A DNA stretch of 64,000 nt from Hanleya hanleyi. Lineage: Eukaryota; Mollusca; Polyplacophora; Lepidopleurida; Hanleyidae. A model generated the notes under the pieces. That model made no database searches, had not been told where the DNA came from, and saw only the letters and a list, made by a program, of their open reading frames with translations. This document shows, piece by piece, positions 42,801-49,389 of the stretch. Each line of letters begins with the position of its first letter. Within the stretch, counting starts at the first letter, position 1. The stretch is taken from NCBI GenBank assembly GCA_036873755.1, contig JAVTVY010056900.1, positions 124,001 to 188,000 on the forward strand, written 5' to 3'. A program made the translations under genes and the position numbers.

Positions 42801-45524
42801 CGAGATCCGGATGCCAGGCCCTGGTCACCCATCCTTGGCCTTCGGTGTTCATCCACGTGTGATTTATCCTGGTGCGGTGCCCCAGCAGCATGGCCCCTAT
42901 TTGGGTGCCACTCAGGAGACCGGCATGATGCAGGCCGTCCATTACCAACATCACTACTTGGCTCAACAGGCCGCTCTACAAATGGAACAACAACGGCAAC
43001 TAGTGGAGAGTCAGTCTCGACCTCCGTCCCAGCCCATGAGACCGCCGTCGCAACAAGGGCAGACAACTCCAGGGCTTCACACCATTCATTCCAGTCAAGT
43101 TCGGATGACGCAATCACCATCAGATGGTCGCTTGTCTCCTCATCTGGCGATCGGAAGACACCTGCCCGAAATGGCGATTGGACGACCCTTACCTGAAGGC
43201 CCAGGACGAGACTTGGCTGAAGTAATGCAGGTCAGTAAACATCTGATGAAATTTCATGCTTTCCCTGAGGATGTAACATGTCTTAATGATAATAATGATA
43301 TAACTGGAAAAATTAAAGCTTCCTCAGTGATATATTGTGTTTTTTTCACATAAATGAACTGAAACTGTTGTGTATGTTCTGGATTTTTGGATCTTTTGGA
43401 GAGAAAAATGTGATGGTAGTCCAGAACAAGTACACATTGAAACATTCCTGTAATTGTTTGTTGCTCCATTTTGATTTTCTTTTGGTATGAAGTATTCTTG
43501 TGGAGAAATTTCTCAGCCACTAAGTGAATTTAAATAATTTGACGACTTGTATATGTATCCTCAGTTGCCAAAAATGTGTGTATGTTGATGTTGTCTGTGC
43601 ATCTGTCTGTGTATGGATGTTCACTCCAATACGAGCATACTAATGGACCCTTTATCCTTCAATCTCTAGTTTTCTGTCTTTCAGAAGTTCCCAGTTAGCT
43701 GGCAGGGTATTTTGGCACTGAAGAATGACAGCTGTATGGTTCAGATGCACTTTTTAGCGGGAAACCCAAACTTGGCGAAACTTTCACTTCCACAGCCTGG
43801 TGGAGATGGAGCTGGTGGTTCGCATGCTTTGCGCATCGCTCAGAGGATGCGACTGGAGCCGGTGCAGTTGGATGGTGTGGCGAAGAGAATGCAGGTCAGC
43901 GTAACTTGACATTTCCTTTGGACTGTGACCAAAACTCAATATATCATCGAAAATTGTTATGTTTATTCTATAAAGTTCAGAGATTTATATCATGATGGCG
44001 AAGAAAAGGCCTGCTGATCTGCCTGGTTCATCCATTTGTCTGTCCATCTTACTTGTTGATGCAATATTTCTTCAGGTATTGTTGTCAGGTTTTCCAAATT
44101 CATAAAACCGGTTCAACTGACAACAGGTCAGAAGCCTATTGACCTATTTCATCAAGATCAAATTCTAGTATTGGTGATATCTTTTGAAGGATTACACCAA
44201 GGCTCTCAAAATTCATACTGTATATATGCAATTGGTAATTGACTGGAAAAATTTCCAATTTGACTGACCTTGGCCTATTTTATCAGGGTCAAATTAATTA
44301 TTGCAATATCTCGAGGGATCATTACTACATGTATATCTCCAAATTCACAAAAGAGTACATATGTGACAGGTGAAACACTAGAAGCTTATTCAAATTGTTG
44401 CCTGACCTTGACCTATTTTATTAAGGTCTAATTCTACTTGATGCAATATGTTGAACAAGGCCTAGCCTTTCCGAATTCAAACTACATTCCAAATTACTCT
44501 AGGCCAAATTCTAATTATGTGTAGTGTTATCTATGTGCTATCATAAGTTTTCCACTTTAAGACTATGTAACTGGTGATGGATTGTGATTGTGAACTACTT
44601 TTCCTTGGTCAAACTTTTACAATATTTCATGAAGTATCATGGCTAGACTAAAACTGTGTCTCTTAAGTTTTGGTTTCTGTAGTCAAACCATGTGTGTCCT
44701 GGTTGTGAAAAGGAACAGGACCCCACCCGTGGGGTTCCTGGGTGTAGAAAGGAATAGGACCCAACGTTGTTATATGACTGAAATATAGTTGAAAGCGACG
44801 TTAAATCATATTCACTCACCCGCGCATATATTGAAGCCTGTATGGGTGTTGAGATCAGCTATTTCTTAGTTCAATTGGAGATGATTGCATGGCTCCTTAA
44901 TAAAAACAGAGATTAGTATTTTCTTAGCATTGGTATTTAATTTGGAAATTTCCTTACCACATATCACAAGTAATTACTCCTATTTTCAGCTGGAGGAGGA
45001 ATATTGTATGCTCTTGGCGATCCCTTCTGGTCGGGACCATGTTGATGTCATGCAGCAGACTCGACAGTTGACCACAGGCTTTATACAGTACCTTCAACAG
45101 AAACAGGCAGCGGGAATAGTAAATGTTGCAGCACCTGGCTCACAAATGGTAATTCTACATGTATTCATTTCAAATAATCCCCCAAATCTCAATAGAATTC
45201 TGAGGGCTTTTCAAGAATAAGGCACTTTATATATTTTTACTCGGCGGAGAAATTGAGATACAAGTGGTTGATGAAATTTCAAAGTTCCTTCACCCCCGGT
45301 CTAGCACTGATATATAAATTTGATCATTCAATACATTTTGGGTGAAAAAATTTGGGTCCGCAGATGGAAAATAATTTTTTTCTTCTTTTTTGCAGCCTGC
45401 ATATGTTGTGCACATCTTTCCACCCTGTGAATTCTCTCAAGGAGTCCTTGGCAAGCTGGGATACGACTTCATGCAGAGAGTCAACGACATTGCTCACATG
45501 GTTATCATAGTAGCAACAGTGTAG
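18655..45524 (+). CDS. spen: Spen-family transcriptional repressor (SPEN/MINT/SHARP orthologue), 17 exons, 5'-incomplete
   Basis: Large nuclear RNA-binding corepressor. Relatives recruit SMRT/NCoR-HDAC through SPOC and act in Notch, nuclear-receptor and dosage-compensation repression. Joined exons: 18655-18840, 19116-19388, 21140-21324, 21584-21695, 22053-22141, 22760-22908, 23399-23524, 23834-24061, 25363-25577, 25897-26124, 26512-35753, 37811-39462, 40796-41063, 42200-43230, 43685-43894, 44990-45148, 45396-45524. All boundaries are AG/GT with compatible phases, giving 4,826 codons to a TAG. Residues counted from 18656: Arg/Ser-rich region about 1-153; RRMs about 202-277, 305-375 and 384-456; RGG box about 500-597; disordered charged region to about 3678; Pro/Gln-rich SPQG repeats about 3750-3895; SPOC 4662-4826. 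Two middle blocks, GIDISQSYRKQME (about 1046) and SSIFDQDSKRL (about 1483), match human SPEN. Human SPEN has 3,664 residues and fly Spen about 5,500. The start codon and RRM1 were not found. Orthology is near certain; the symbol follows family usage. Confidence 0.95.
19116..19388 (+). CDS. spen: spen exon: Arg/Ser-rich segment
   Basis: Acceptor GTTGCAG at 19109-19115, donor GTATGT at 19389. It encodes a Gly/Arg region followed by a serine-rich tract (SPSGSRSRSSSSSSCSGSS). This corresponds to the RS/Ser-rich segment before RRM2 in human SPEN. Phase continues from the preceding exon. Confidence 0.9.
19389..21139 (+). other. spen intron with large 117-bp array
   Basis: 1,751-bp intron. Most of it (about 19440-20740) is the 117-bp tandem array listed separately. 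The remainder (20740-21139) is unremarkable apart from the true acceptor TTTTTCAG at 21132-21139. Confidence 0.85.
19440..20740 (+). repeat. 117-bp tandem array, about 11 copies, with repeated acceptor-like sequence
   Basis: TGTTGACTAGACCGTGCTGT recurs at 19625, 19744, 19863, 19977 (variant), 20094, 20211, 20328, 20445, 20562 and 20679; a diverged copy lies near 19505. The period is 117 bp in the later copies and 114-120 in the earlier ones. Each unit holds a pyrimidine-rich stretch ending CTCCAACAG, followed by TAGCAGTTCTCAAAGCAGG. That closely resembles a 3' splice site followed by Ser/Arg codons, like the real acceptor and exon start at 21132-21155. Open frames across it are by-products. 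Confidence 0.92.
21140..21324 (+). CDS. spen: spen exon: Ser-rich end and start of RRM2
   Basis: Acceptor TTTTTCAG, donor GTTAGA at 21325 (weak but phase-correct). It encodes a Ser/Thr-rich linker and then LLGICIRRLPLRSS, the RNP2 strand of the second RRM as in human SPEN. It ends one base into an Asp codon completed by the next exon. Confidence 0.93.
21584..21695 (+). CDS. spen: spen exon: RRM2 core
   Basis: Acceptor GTTTTCAG, donor GTAAGT at 21696. It encodes TSLRDGLFHEYKKHGKVTAI and the RNP1-like strand RYAIVSF. It is very close to the same block in vertebrate SPEN, so identity is unambiguous. Confidence 0.96.
21696..22052 (+). other. spen intron (357 bp)
   Basis: AT-rich, with donor GTAAGT and acceptor CCTTTGCAG. 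Nothing else recognised. Confidence 0.8.
22053..22141 (+). CDS. spen: spen exon: end of RRM2
   Basis: Short 89-bp exon encoding YEDACKALEASHDKLFFGTK, IQVVPHEGL. The KLFFG block is the conserved end of RRM2. Donor GTAAGC at 22142. The frame would close shortly into the intron, so the 22760 exon is required. Confidence 0.95.
22142..22759 (+). other. spen intron (618 bp)
   Basis: AT-rich with a short poly(A)/poly(G) stretch near 22232-22250. The acceptor is TACATGTAG, which lacks a strong pyrimidine tract but is preceded by CCACCGTTC. Confidence 0.75.
22760..22908 (+). CDS. spen: spen exon: RRM2-RRM3 linker and RRM3 start
   Basis: Encodes EVEDNEFRPPEAELDEYHPK then ATRTLFVGNLEKDITTQELR. The motif FHPKATRTLFIGNLEK of human SPEN is recognisable, with RNP2 LFVGNL at about residues 306-311. 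Donor GTGAGT at 22909; ends in phase 0. Confidence 0.96.
22909..23398 (+). other. spen intron (490 bp)
   Basis: AT-rich with acceptor TTTCTACAG. No repeats or coding signal recognised. Confidence 0.78.
23399..23524 (+). CDS. spen: spen exon: RRM3 end
   Basis: 42 codons in phase 0 encoding DIDVKRQGAISAYAFVQYAD then ITSVVKALRCMDGEHIGPNK. RNP1 is SAYAFVQY (about residues 342-349). Donor GTACGG at 23525. Confidence 0.96.
23525..23833 (+). other. spen intron (309 bp)
   Basis: AT-rich. Acceptor TTAAATTTTCAG. Nothing else recognised. Confidence 0.78.
23834..24061 (+). CDS. spen: spen exon: RRM4
   Basis: 76 codons in phase 0. It starts LGFGKSMPTPCVWLDNV, an almost exact match to the RRM3-RRM4 junction of human SPEN, and runs through RALVYFEG and AQAAVNEMRNR. 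Donor GTGGGT at 24062. Confidence 0.96.
24156..24500. repeat. 28-bp minisatellite, about 12 copies
   Basis: TGTATTCTAGGATGAAATAA plus TTCAGGCA repeats every 28 bp with minor variants (CTTCTAGG, TTCAGTCC). High copy identity indicates recent expansion. Confidence 0.95.
24747..25056 (+). repeat. Dispersed repeat, copy 1
   Basis: Shares an ordered set of blocks with 37392-37671 in the same orientation: ATTACAAGC.TCTGGT, GTCCATTAAAGAA, TTTCCTGCA.GAGAGAAGC, GTCAACAGTTTTCA.TGATG, AATCCGTAT.GCTGATCAG and GTATCTCAGTC. Both copies are in Spen introns. No coding capacity or clear ends, so class is unknown. Confidence 0.8.
25363..25577 (+). CDS. spen: spen exon: post-RRM4 segment and start of RGG box
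   Basis: Begins IDFASRDCQTKFFEKME, the conserved end of RRM4 (human IKVDFANRESQLAFYHCME), and then a charged linker passing into GAGRGAGGEGRGGGGGSGSG. Donor GTAAGA at 25578; ends two bases into a Gly codon. Confidence 0.95.
25578..25896 (+). other. spen intron (319 bp) with tRNA-like fragment
   Basis: Contains the tRNA-like piece at 25637-25695. Acceptor TTTTCCTGTTGCAG at 25883-25896. Confidence 0.75.
25637..25695 (+). mobile_element. tRNA-derived SINE-like fragment
   Basis: TGGTGTAGTGGTTA resembles a Pol III A box and AGTTTGATTCTGGGTC a B box, at roughly tRNA spacing. No complete tRNA cloverleaf or acceptor stem was found, so it is read as the degenerate head of a tRNA-derived retroposon. 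Confidence 0.5.
25897..26124 (+). CDS. spen: spen exon: RGG box
   Basis: Encodes a Gly/Arg-rich segment with repeated RGG/RG motifs (GRRGAGFRGGRGNNPGRG, FRGGRGSRGGKGNF). Such boxes bind RNA and are arginine-methylation targets in other proteins. Human SPEN lacks a comparable box here. Donor GTAGGC at 26125. Confidence 0.93.
26125..26511 (+). other. spen intron (387 bp)
   Basis: AT-rich. Acceptor CTTATTTTCCAG at 26500-26511. A GGTTCAAACCTG near 26261 is a weak B-box-like match without a partner A box. Confidence 0.72.
26512..35753 (+). CDS. spen: spen giant exon: disordered charged region (3,080 codons)
   Basis: One 9,242-bp exon, acceptor TTTTCCAG and donor GTAAGT at 35754. It is almost entirely low-complexity and predicted disordered. 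Contents in order: Arg/Ser/Asp-rich start; conserved block GIDISQSYRKQME near 27857; SSIFDQDSKRLEQINEKYE near 29170; dense Lys/Glu/Asp/Ser tract with KDKDRDKDRD-type repeats at about 29950-30850; acidic clusters such as SSSSDEED (near 31167) and SDDDDDVV (near 31336); a Pro/Glu-rich second half; and a PVTPVTPVTPVT stretch near 35420. The central exon is also very large in vertebrate SPEN. Open frames on the opposite strand and in +1 are composition shadows. Confidence 0.96.
36150..36668 (+). pseudogene. BED-like zinc-finger fragment of a transposon-derived protein
   Basis: Open frame of 172 codons; the protein-like part starts near 36282. It contains NKYRWSWLEDKDCHGDHLSD, YIRKLNLPGLAECTICNDRV, RYGSSGKKSLQAHAKSAKHL. 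The Cys-x2-Cys pair (CTIC) followed by spaced His (QAHAKSAKH) is a BED/C2H2-like finger. The KYRWSWLE...GD...YIRK layout is common at the N terminus of repetitive zinc-finger proteins in invertebrate genomes. After SRHK the sequence loses similarity to anything I recognise and ends at a TGA. It lies wholly inside the TIR element, so it is judged a truncated transposase. Capture and transcription cannot be excluded. Confidence 0.68.
36157..36192. repeat. GGGAGACAACT direct repeat and perfect palindrome
   Basis: GGGAGACAACTC at about 36157-36168 is followed by GGGAGACAACT (36169-36179), AG, and its exact complement AGTTGTCTCCC (36182-36192). It lies within the hAT-like element upstream of its zinc-finger frame. 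It may be a nested short element or a transposase-binding site. Confidence 0.8.
37392..37671 (+). repeat. Dispersed repeat, copy 2
   Basis: Same orientation and block order as 24747-25056, with substitutions and small deletions. The exon at 37811 starts 139 bp after it. Confidence 0.8.
37811..39462 (+). CDS. spen: spen exon: Pro/Gln-rich SPQG repeat region
   Basis: Two bases complete a Gly codon, then 550 codons; donor GTAAAT at 39463. At 38030-38460 a decapeptide-like motif around 'M/IPQxSPQGxx' repeats more than ten times (MPQISPQGHIPPQASPQGQN, and so on). A Gln/Ala/His-rich stretch follows (about 38500-38700), then Thr and Pro/Ser-rich sequence. No folded domain is recognised. Composition fits a flexible linker before SPOC. 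Confidence 0.93.
39463..40795 (+). other. spen intron (1,333 bp)
   Basis: AT-rich with a tRNA-like fragment at 39830-39890. Acceptor is a long T tract ending TTTTCCAG at 40795. Confidence 0.8.
39830..39890 (+). tRNA. tRNA-like pseudogene or SINE head
   Basis: TTAGCTCAGTTTGTAGGGCG is a good A-box/D-arm match and GTTCAAATCCTGGCC a good B-box/T-arm match. The 3' side of the anticodon arm and the variable loop are missing (TGGGCTTGTAAG runs straight into TTCAAATCC), so no functional tRNA can form. Likely the head of a tRNA-derived SINE or a decayed tRNA. Confidence 0.6.
40796..41063 (+). CDS. spen: spen exon: charged linker
   Basis: 89 codons in phase 0 plus one base. Encodes VIERVPNPVLRGSPAIARDN followed by a repeated ERxNQERxNxER pattern (STQERANQERTNQERVNFER). 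Donor GTAAGA at 41064. Confidence 0.92.
41064..42199 (+). other. spen intron (1,136 bp)
   Basis: Contains the dispersed repeat at 41590-41870. Acceptor AATTTTGCAG ends at 42199. Confidence 0.8.
41590..41870 (+). mobile_element. Dispersed SINE-like repeat with CACT-rich tail
   Basis: A body with CCGCAGGTCATGGTAAGAAT, AGCTTGTCGTAAGAGGCGAC and GGGTGTGAAAAGGAATAGGA (repeated twice) ends in ACTGAAATATAGTTGAAAGC, GACGTTAAATC and (TCAC)n. The 3' ~130 bp matches 44695-44820 closely. Read as a non-autonomous retroposon; no coding capacity. Confidence 0.68.
42200..43230 (+). CDS. spen: spen exon: Pro/Gln/His-rich region before SPOC
   Basis: Two bases plus 343 codons; donor GTCAGT at 43231. Pro/Gln/His/Ser-rich with a few conserved-looking blocks (AELQKQIFQAGEIRMPGPGH; HPRVIYPGAV). 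It ends EVMQ, leading directly into SPOC. Confidence 0.94.
43231..43684 (+). other. spen intron (454 bp)
   Basis: AT-rich. Acceptor TTTCTGTCTTTCAG at 43671-43684. No repeats recognised. Confidence 0.78.
43685..43894 (+). CDS. spen: spen exon: SPOC domain, part 1
   Basis: 70 codons in phase 0 encoding KFPVSWQGILALKNDSCMVQ, MHFLAGN and ALRIAQRMRLEPVQLDGVAK. It aligns without difficulty to human SPEN SPOC (YPIVWQGLLALKND..., LRIAQRMRLEATQLEG). The Lys of LALKND and the Arg residues of RIAQRMRL, part of the basic peptide-binding surface in human SHARP, are present. Confidence 0.97.
44080..44540. repeat. Diverged ~140-bp tandem repeat, about 3 copies
   Basis: The sequence 'GACCTATTTCATCAAGATCA' and relatives (CCTATTTTATCAGGGTCAAA; CCTATTTTATTAAGGTCTAA) recur with an 'ATTCTxxTTGxxGxAATAT' segment and a 'CAAATTCA' segment at similar spacing. 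Copies are old; boundaries are approximate. Confidence 0.5.
44695..44820 (+). mobile_element. SINE-like 3' fragment
   Basis: GTGAAAAGGAACAGGACCCC, GGGTGTAGAAAGGAATAGGA and the ACTGAAATATAGTTGAAAGC...CACTCACC tail. A close match to the end of 41590-41870, truncated at the 5' side. Confidence 0.68.
44990..45148 (+). CDS. spen: spen exon: SPOC domain, part 2
   Basis: 53 codons in phase 0: LEEEYCMLLAIPSGRDHVDV then TTGFIQYLQQKQAAGIVNV. Human SPEN has DYCLLLALPCGRDQEDV and TYLQAKQAAGIINV. The Tyr and Lys of YLQxKQAAGI, implicated in corepressor peptide binding, are conserved. Donor GTAATT at 45149. Confidence 0.97.
45396..45524 (+). CDS. spen: spen terminal coding exon: SPOC end and stop
   Basis: 42 codons plus TAG (45522-45524): PAYVVHIFPPCEFSQGVL and the ending MVIIVATV, corresponding to human PAYVLQIFPPCEFSE and LMIVIASV. 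Like human SPEN, the protein ends a few residues after the last SPOC strand, so the C terminus is complete. Confidence 0.97.
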   Translation, partial: PAYVVHIFPPCEFSQGVLGKLGYDFMQRVNDIAHMVIIVATV

Positions 45525-45835
45525 AAGTTTGCTGTTGTGTTGTCAGCACTATGGTTTTAACACAGTGGTAACATGTTACATTTTTGTATTTCTGTCCCAT
45601 ACGATAACTGGTGATTCGACACCGTCTGTCTGTTCGCTGGGCTAGCTCCTGGTTGGCAATGATCTTGAAGGCCCTGCCTTCACAGGAACTGGACAGAACC
45701 AATGGTGTACATAATGACTTACATAAATGTGTGTTGGATCCTATGCTACTGGATGGATGATATTACTGCATTACTTGGAGCATACACAACCAAATTTGAC
45801 AGTGATACTGGATTAGAAAATTTCACAGCTGTAAT

Positions 45836-46045
45836 GCTGTGAAGTATATTACCAAATTGGACGATACTACTGGTACCTTACTGTGAAGTATATTACCGAA
45901 TTGGACAATGCTACCGCACTGTGAAGTATATTACTGGATTGGACGATACTACCTTACTGTGAAATATATTACTGGATTGGACTATACTACCTTACTGTGA
46001 AATATATAACTGGATTGGACGATACTACCTTACAATGACCTTTTA
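45836..46045. repeat. ~38-bp tandem repeat, about 5 copies, in the 3' UTR
   Basis: TACTGTGAAATATATTACTG plus GATTGGACGATACTACCT recurs with small substitutions and one insertion. It starts about 310 bp after the stop codon. Confidence 0.88.
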
Positions 46046-46070
46046 CTCCAGGATTAGACCATAACCGAGC

Positions 46071-46076
46071 AATAAA
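46071..46076 (+). promoter_or_regulatory. Candidate poly(A) signal (proximal)
   Basis: Canonical AATAAA about 550 bp after the stop, followed by GT-rich sequence (CGTGTGTATACAG). It could give a short 3' UTR isoform. Confidence 0.4.
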
Positions 46077-46214
46077 CGTGTGTATACAGAACAAGCATGT
46101 TACCTATCAAGAGAAAACAATATATGGTCCTTTACAGACATGACAGAGTGCTTGCTTCTCTACCAACGGGTTGGATTACTAGATGCTTCATCCACAGGGG
46201 ATGAATGCTCGATC

Positions 46215-46735
46215 AGTTGTCAATAGAATGGAATATTTGGTTCTTCACCATACCAACAAGACGGATTACTTGGTCCATTACCATACCAACCGAGTACTTG
46301 GTCCTTTATCATACCAAATGGGAGGATTACTTGATCTTTCACCAGACCAACTGGGAGGAATACTTCGTCATTTACCATACCAAATAGGAGAATTACTTGG
46401 TTCTTCACAATACCAACTGAAAAAATTACTTGGGACATTTACCATTTCCACTAGGAAGAGTACTTGGTCCTTTGCCATATCAAATGGGAGGATTACTGAA
46501 TCCTTCTCCATACCAACTTGGAGGATTACTTGGTTCTTTACCATACCAACTGGAAGGATTACTGGTCATTTACCATACCAACTGGAAGGATTACTGGTCC
46601 TTTACCATACCAACTGGAAGGATTACTGGTCCTTTACTATACCAACTGGAAGGATTACTTGGTCTTTCACAATGCCAACTAGGAGAAGTATTTGGTCCTT
46701 CACCATACCAAATGGAAAGATTTGGTCTTTAACTA
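46215..46735. repeat. 33-bp minisatellite, about 15 copies
   Basis: Units of ACTTGGTCCTTTACCATACC plus AACTGGAAGGATT repeat every ~33 bp, most uniform at 46530-46680. Because 33 is a multiple of three, long open frames appear on both strands (for example + 46183-46779 and - 46220-46438) and read as 11-residue repeats. They have no start or splice context and are not called genes. Confidence 0.93.
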
Positions 46736-48757
46736 ACAATAAGAAGTATAGGATTGCTTCAGCTGGCGAAATGAAGTAGACTGTACCACTTACCAACATC
46801 AGAGTATCAGAAAGTATTGGTCCTCCAACCTTTACCAGCAGCCTGGACCAGTACCCTGGGATTACCAAGGATTGCCATGGGAGCTAGATGAGATGTTAAC
46901 CTCCATATTACCCTATGGTATACAGACCGAAATGACTTTAATACAAAGATGAAATCAGTGATCTATAATGAGTAGAACTATAGAAAATATTCGGAAAATT
47001 TACCCCCAGAATAGAAATCTGAAGGATGTTGGAATTTACTACTGCTTGGAGAATGATCGTGGAGACTCCCTGCGAGGGATTGTCTCTAACGTTCCATTGT
47101 TCAATGGAATACAACTTATACATATATTACTGTGATTACGCCGTCATATGAATTCTTGGTGTAAACATACTACTGAATATATACACGCCTCCCATATTGA
47201 TATTTGTTGGATTGGGAATACACTTTATAAATGGAGTTTTGTGTATCGTGGTTTGGAACTGTTCACATGGGAATTTAATATTGTGCGACTTCAGATTATG
47301 AAAATACAATCACCAAACTGGTGGTCCATGTAGTTTAATTGCAGTGACGTCTATGAGTGAAAAATCGTGTCCCTACGAAAACATTGTAGTGATTCTTGTG
47401 CTAGCTTATTAAACATACTGTGGATAAACTATGGACACGAGGGGCAATGCAAGTTGCAAAGAAATTATTTCGGAGTTGAAGGTAATTCCAAAACTAGAAG
47501 TGTTTGCAAACTTTGAATCATTATTTGTATATCCTGGATTACGTGGTATACTGTATATGTGAAATTTCTAACTCGACGTATCAGCAAAATGAGAAGAAAA
47601 AAAATAACTCGTGGATAATTTATTTGGGCGAACAAGAGCTCATCTTATACATGTATTCAACATGTAGGTCATTCGTTTTACTGCTGACAAATCGCAAAAG
47701 CGTCAACAAAACGGGAGAAGGAGATGCAGACATCCCCTACATCCATGGTCATTGACTGTTAACGGAGAATGTAACACGCTTTTCGTTCACATTAACATGC
47801 GTAGGAACAGCTAAGTTCGTTACGATCGTAAGACAAGGCAGCTATTTCTAGAATCATTTTAATCTTAAAATGTTTCATTATTTCTCCCCTCCCCCGTGTA
47901 AATTTTTTTTTTTTTTGGTCATGTGTGTATACATGTATCAATTGTTGTCGTCAGAAGTGCGTACAGCCTTGTAAATAGGACAGTTATTCTGTGGTGTACA
48001 TCACCAGAGTTTGATGATGTGGACAAATTGAACACCATTGATCTCAGTATCGTGTCGCTACATAATGCATCATGTTAACTTCTATGTAGTGTGGATAGGT
48101 AGGTGGTATACATGTAACATTGCAGGTTTTAGTCCATTAGTTGATACAGACTATTGGCTTGTATATATACCTGCACTGACACATTGCTCGACGTCACACT
48201 GCACGACGTCACTCTGCTCGACGTTATGTACATGTAAGTATATGACGAAGTTTGCGTGAATTTGTTAAAAATTGGTTGAGTGAATATTTTGTTTAATAGA
48301 TTTCTTGCTTGTTTGTGAGCCAGTCAAGTTATTTCTACTCGTTGTGGCTTCACGCAGCTTTCTCTTGTGTACATAAACCACATCGTCCGCAGTATGGTCG
48401 TTTAGTGAAAATCCATAATTCATAGTGTTTCACGCCATTTCAGCATTCACAAGGGGGCCATTCGAGTATTATGTACAGGCAGCCTTCTCAACAGAGGAAA
48501 TCCCTAGTAAAAATCTGGTGGCATAGAAATAACCCACATTTAACATTATAAAATTGTTTCAAGGGGAACTGTTTTTACCTCTGGCCTGCTCTGTCGAATT
48601 GAAAGGGCTGAAATTTGTGTGGAGGGGTTAACGATAAGTGTGTACTCTAGGCTGAATTCTGCGTACACGGGGAGAAAGATGCACATAATTTTTCATACAT
48701 AATCCATGAATGGCTCCTCCGGCAGTTAACGTGGAGAAAGCTCTGTGCACAAACCTG

Positions 48758-48772
48758 CTATATATATATATA
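48758..48772. repeat. Short TA microsatellite
   Basis: TATATATATATATAT run in AT-rich 3' flank. Confidence 0.85.
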
Positions 48773-49280
48773 TCTCTCAGATTGGGCCAAATCTTGAGGT
48801 CTCAGAGAATTTTTTTAACATTTTAAAAATTCATTTAATAATTTATAGAAATTGAAAGTGCTAGACATTGATCATTATTTGATCTTTATATATTGATATT
48901 CAATTTAAAGTAAATCATGAAATGTGGTTTAGCAGATTTAGACTACATTATAATTATGAGATGTGGTTTAGCAGATTAGACTAAGTACATTGTAAACTTC
49001 TCAGTAAAGTTGGTCTGATAGAAGTTTCTTTAAAATACAATTATTTTTTCACAAATGATTTCATATTTTTTCCTCAAAGACTTCAAAACTAGTTACTCTT
49101 GAACCTGTTAAAATGTCATACAGCCAGCCAGTCAGGAGCTTTCTTTCATTAATTGCAGGCTGGAATACTGAAATTACAACCAATCATTGATTACCTTACA
49201 TTGGGATGCTCAATTATTTCCACCCATTGGTCATTTTCTCACCTGTCCGTCATCTTCTCTTGTTTGTTCATCATGTATTG

Positions 49281-49320
49281 TGTAAATAACGTTGTATATA
49301 GCTGTGAATATTTGTACATA
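49281..49320 (+). promoter_or_regulatory. Cluster of three Pumilio-type motifs
   Basis: TGTAAATA (49281-49288), TGTATATA (49293-49300) and TGTACATA (49313-49320) all fit the PUF-protein consensus UGUANAUA within 40 nt. They lie about 40-70 nt before an ATTAAA at 49357. The arrangement suggests the regulated distal end of the spen 3' UTR; binding is inferred. Confidence 0.45.
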
Positions 49321-49356
49321 ATTATTGAGAACTGAAAACGCTTGTATACATGTGTC

Positions 49357-49362
49357 ATTAAA
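49357..49362 (+). promoter_or_regulatory. Candidate poly(A) signal (distal)
   Basis: ATTAAA, the commonest variant signal, downstream of the Pumilio-motif cluster. Cleavage would fall near 49375-49390. Confidence 0.4.
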
Positions 49363-49389
49363 AATTGTAGTATACAGGAGTTGGACTCG

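Larger units (their letters stand above)
43895..44989 (+). other. spen intron (1,095 bp)
   Basis: Contains about three diverged ~140-bp repeats (44080-44540) and a SINE-like tail (44695-44820). Acceptor CTATTTTCAG ends at 44989. Confidence 0.78.
45525..49380 (+). other. Probable spen 3' UTR
   Basis: Non-coding after the stop. It holds two minisatellites (45836-46045, 46215-46735), an early AATAAA (46071-46076), a duplicated ~37-nt segment at 48917-48991, a TA run (48758-48772) and a later ATTAAA (49357-49362) preceded by Pumilio-type motifs. Length is inferred; an early cleavage site would give a ~0.57-kb UTR and the late one ~3.85 kb. Confidence 0.5.

Noticed and set aside
46183..46779. 198-codon repetitive open frame after the spen stop
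   Set aside because: Open only because the minisatellite period is 33; equally open on the minus strand; no initiation or splice context.
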